Shown: positions 61,555 through 64,000 of the stretch, one piece after another
Position numbering within the stretch: position 1 is the first letter of the stretch
How the letters are laid out: every line of letters begins with the position of its first letter
NCBI GenBank assembly: GCA_963585895.1
Contig: OY757939.1
Coordinates: 32,131,649-32,195,648 of the forward strand
Source: Sepioteuthis lessoniana
Taxonomy: Eukaryota > Mollusca > Cephalopoda > Myopsida > Loliginidae
Length of the DNA stretch: 64,000 nucleotides
Direction: 5' to 3'
Position numbers and translations under genes: made by a program
Notes under the pieces: model-generated
Seen by the model: only the letters and a program-made list of their open reading frames with translations
Databases searched by the model: none
Told to the model about the DNA's origin: nothing

Positions 61555-62120
61555 ATTGAAAAGAAAATAAGGACTTGCCACCAAGTGGTTTTTGCCGTTC
61601 CAGCGGACCATAGAGTCAAAATAAAAAGAAAGCGAAAGGGTAGACCTTAAACCTTGGCAGAGAGCTAAAAAAAGGGTGACAGTGATACCAATAGTAGTTG
61701 ATGCCCTTGGAACGGTTCTCAAAGGTTCAGAAAGGAGACTGGATGAATTGGAATTCAGAGGAAGAATCGAGACCATCCAGACGACAGCATTGTTAAGATC
61801 GGCCCGAATACTGAGAAGAGTCTTGTGGACAAGAGGAAACTTGCTATCATGTAAACTTCAGGGAAATACTACTAGCCAATGTTGGTGTTGTACCCGGACC
61901 ATTTCTATTCTATTCAATTCCCTACTAAAGCTATTAAAGCATGCCTAATTATCTCCCCTTCTCGCTAGATGGAGCATAAGCGGGTACGCCGTATTTTAAA
62001 GGATTCGCGTGTATATTTGTTTGGTATTAAAACCCTTTTCTAACAGTTTATCAGTCTCTCCATCTTTGTCTCTTTTTCTACAGTTGATTTGAAATACTCG
62101 CAAGGTATAAAATAATAATA
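61555..62120 (+). pseudogene. LINE 3-prime fragment, array unit 4, interrupted
   Basis: GACTTGCCACCAAGTGGTTT through VTVIPIVVDALGTVLKGSER and TIQTTALLRSARILRRVLWT to about 61890. An unrelated stretch follows (61890-62090), and the segment closes with ACTCGCAAGGTATAAAATAA and AAT repeats near 62120, the LINE end motif. So a small insertion may split the end. Confidence 0.6.
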
Positions 62121-62458
62121 ATAATCTTAGTAAACAATTATAGCTTCAAGTAACTATTCTTAATACAAATTATTTACACACAGTGATACGGTATCAAGTA
62201 TTCCTATCCAATTCTAATAATTAGAAAACATTTCCATTTTACCCAGAGATAGGATTCTAATAAGTAAAATCACTTTGGGTCCGAGTGGATCTGAGAGTAA
62301 TGGCAATGAAGGAGGACTTCACACTTTCCAGAGCTTCAGAACTGTAGCCTTACCTTCAGATGCAGTTTAATGTCATACCCAGGACCCCCCAATTTTAATG
62401 GGGTCTGACCCCTTTGCAAGATATACAGTTAGCGTATACCTAGCATCGCTAAATGGGT
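62120..62458 (-). mobile_element. Family A element, right part (body and head)
   Basis: This is the continuation of 59360-60106: AT-rich units (CTTAGTAAACAATTATAGCT), body (TACCCAGAGATAGGATTCTA, CCAGAGCTTCAGAACTGTAG) and a decayed head (ACAGTTAGCGTATACCTAGC). The LINE array is therefore nested in this element. Confidence 0.75.
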
Positions 62459-62469
62459 GTTAAGGGTCA

Positions 62470-62718
62470 AATAGGGGTTAGAGTGTTCGCCAATGGCCCG
62501 GGAGACCTGGGTTCAATCCCAGGTCGAGTCATACCAAAGACTCAAAAATGGTACTTGATGCCTCCTTGCTTAACACTCAGCATTATAGGGTACGGATCAA
62601 GGGTAAAGTAGAGCAATCCAGGGAAGGAGTAGCGCCCTCCCCTACACATTGGTGTAGTAGCTATCGAAAAGGGGGCCTTCGGGTTACCCTCGACTATGGT
62701 CGCCAACTTTACTTACTT
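62470..62718 (+). mobile_element. Family T tRNA-derived SINE
   Basis: A-box region AGGGGTTAGAGTGTTCGCC, B box GGTTCAATCCC, full body to GGTCGCCAACTTTACTTACT. Nearly identical to 36440-36692, so both may be young copies. Confidence 0.85.
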
Positions 62719-62727
62719 TTTTTACTT

Positions 62728-62852
62728 ATATTGCTGAGTGTTAAGCAAAGAGGTATCAAGTACCATTTTTAAAGTCTTTGGTATGACGCGATCTTAGATT
62801 GAACCCAGGTCTCCCGGACCATTGGCGAACACTCTACCGACTTGGCCAATGA
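62728..62852 (-). mobile_element. Family T SINE, tRNA-like half
   Basis: The minus strand carries the head (GGCCAAGTCGGTAGAGTGTT), the B box and the body to TTAACACTCAGCAATATAAG. The 3-prime half is missing. It is head-to-head with the next copy. Confidence 0.8.
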
Positions 62853-62873
62853 GTATATATATACTCATTGGCC
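62844..62873. repeat. Perfect 30-bp palindrome
   Basis: GGCCAATGAGTATAT and its exact reverse complement join without spacer. It is formed by the heads of two opposite T SINEs meeting at a short TA run. Confidence 0.9.
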
Positions 62874-63068
62874 TAGTGTGTAGAGTGTTCGCCAATGGTC
62901 CAGGAGACCTAGGTTCAATCCAAGATCGCGTCATACCAAAGCAAAGACTTTAGAAAAGGCACTTGATACCGCTTTGCTTAACACTCAGCAATATAAGGTA
63001 TGTATCAAGGTGTAGTAACTATTGAAAAGGGAGACTTCTAGTGGTTCTCGACTACGGTCGCCAACTTA
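62862..63068 (+). mobile_element. Family T SINE, internally shortened
   Basis: CTCATTGGCCTAGTGTGTAG, B box GGTTCAATCCA, body with a small insertion (AAAGCAAAGACTTTAG) and a deletion in the second half, end GGTCGCCAACTTAC. Confidence 0.8.
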
Positions 63069-63094
63069 CTGATATATATTTTGCTGACGTAGTT

Positions 63095-63272
63095 TTTTTT
63101 TAATGGCTTATCAAACTTCACGGGTTATTTTGATTGCAAAAGCCATCCTTGTCCAAGAACAGCTGTGATACTATTTAACCCATAGGTGGGAGGTTAAGAG
63201 AGTACATACCATTCCCAAGGGTGTAAATCCGAAAGTAAACGTAACAGAGCGACTGGAGTTCGAACTCTTTAA
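63095..63272 (-). mobile_element. Family C tRNA-derived SINE, 5-prime truncated
   Basis: Tail (TTTTTAATGGCTTATCAAAC), body (ATACTATTTAACCCATAGGT), minus-strand B-box region GAGTTCGAACTCCAGTC. The A-box end is missing. Confidence 0.8.
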
Positions 63273-63324
63273 CAAAAAATGTTCAGATGTCTTAGTGAAA
63301 ATGTTGAATTTAAAGAATAATCAA

Positions 63325-63595
63325 TAACTAGCTATTCATTGTCATTATTCTCAGGTCGCTTCTGACCTGGAGTGGTAGTATTTTTCAGGGTCCCACCTAT
63401 GAGTTAAAGAGATCTTTTAAAAAAATTATTCATATTCGTTGAGTCTGCGCGCAAATAAAAACCCTAAAACTCTTTGAAACAATTGCACAAAAAAATGTAA
63501 ATATGAACGTACAATGAACGAGGTTTTCTAATATCTGCGCCTAAAATAACCTTGAACAGGTTAACGTGTCATTAAAATTAGTCATTCATATATAA
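63325..63595 (+). mobile_element. Family A fragment with D-type tail
   Basis: Body end (GACCTGGAGTGGTAGTATTT, TTCAGGGTCCCACCTATGAG), one AT-rich unit, then the D-type tail (AAAATAACCTTGAACAGGTT then AACGTGTCATTAAAATTAGTC). Confidence 0.75.
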
Positions 63596-63599
63596 TTAG

Positions 63600-64000
63600 T
63601 AGTACTCGTGGAATTTCCACATTTTAGATGTTTTCTTTTTATTTTGATATATAAATTTACAAATATTGTTTCTTTACGCTAATAAATAATTTATGATAAG
63701 CTCAACAACACATGGAGGTTATTAAAAAATTAGTATTAAGTTAACTTATATCATTAGTAAGAATACAATAAATATTGAACATATCTTATGTATTTTTAAT
63801 ACACAATAAAAAAAATCGTTTTTTGTATACAACTTAAGTAAAGGAGAAAGATATACATAAAAAGAAAAAAAAACTTTGCTCCTTTTCTTTCAGACGTGTA
63901 GTATGTTCTTTTTCTTCCACCACAATAAAAACAGAATGGTTTATTATTTCGCTAAGGTGATGACAGGGCATTACACCCGAACACATAATATCTATTGATA
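63600..64000. other. No gene seen
   Basis: Very AT-rich end of the window without a recognised feature. Confidence 0.55.

Overview
The window looks like intergenic or intronic DNA from an animal nuclear genome. No operons, Shine-Dalgarno sites or long ORFs are present. It is AT-rich, full of dinucleotide and tetranucleotide microsatellites, and packed with tRNA-derived SINE-like repeats. It also holds broken Penelope-like elements (GIY-YIG), RTE-like and other non-LTR LINE pieces, Tc1/mariner transposons, small palindromic MITEs and two solo-LTR-like insertions. This mixture would suit a lophotrochozoan such as a mollusc, possibly a cephalopod, but nothing here proves the taxon. I found no complete host gene. 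A few short candidate exons with good splice signals stand out: 18905-19027 (-), 20370-20480 (+), and a homologous pair at 22232-22326 (-) and 25448-25546 (+).

I use working family names. Family A has a tRNA-like head that folds as CAGTCGG...CCGACTG, a conserved body of about 200 bp, an AT-rich region of variable tandem units, and a tail ending in (AAACC)n. Family B has the same head with a different body. Family C is a tRNA-SINE of about 240 bp whose tail closely resembles that of A. Family D is a tail variant of A ending in (AATC)n, often amplified in tandem. Family T is a tRNA-SINE of about 245 bp ending GTTGGCGACC on its reverse strand. Families E, F, G and H are smaller repeat families. 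The first three look tRNA-like; H is unclassified.

Layout. 0-9 kb: family A, C and T copies with unclassified H repeats. 9-16 kb: G, F and E repeats, two palindromic MITEs, a complete A element and microsatellites. 16-26 kb: dense A and C copies, a composite A/T block, the candidate exons and an internally deleted mariner. 26-30 kb: a T copy, then an array of LINE 3-prime fragments. 30-34 kb: an 82-bp minisatellite and Penelope-like fragments. 34.8-36.2 kb: an RTE-like LINE with a 5-prime inversion (twin-priming signature). 36-46 kb: A, T, C and B copies, a MITE, a solo LTR, an exact 185-bp duplication and Penelope-like fragments. 47-50 kb: an A element split by an 819-bp LTR-like insertion, a decayed mariner and a reverse transcriptase fragment. 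50-55 kb: A and C copies and a 1.6-kb Tc1 element with long inverted repeats. 57.7 kb: a strong isolated hairpin. 59-63 kb: an A element holding a second LINE-tail array, then a palindromic cluster of T SINEs.

The parts do not work together as a pathway. The common thread is retroposition: several non-autonomous families share near-identical 3-prime tails, which suggests they borrow the machinery of one or a few LINEs, and most larger elements are nested in older copies. All calls come from reading the sequence; no searches were run.
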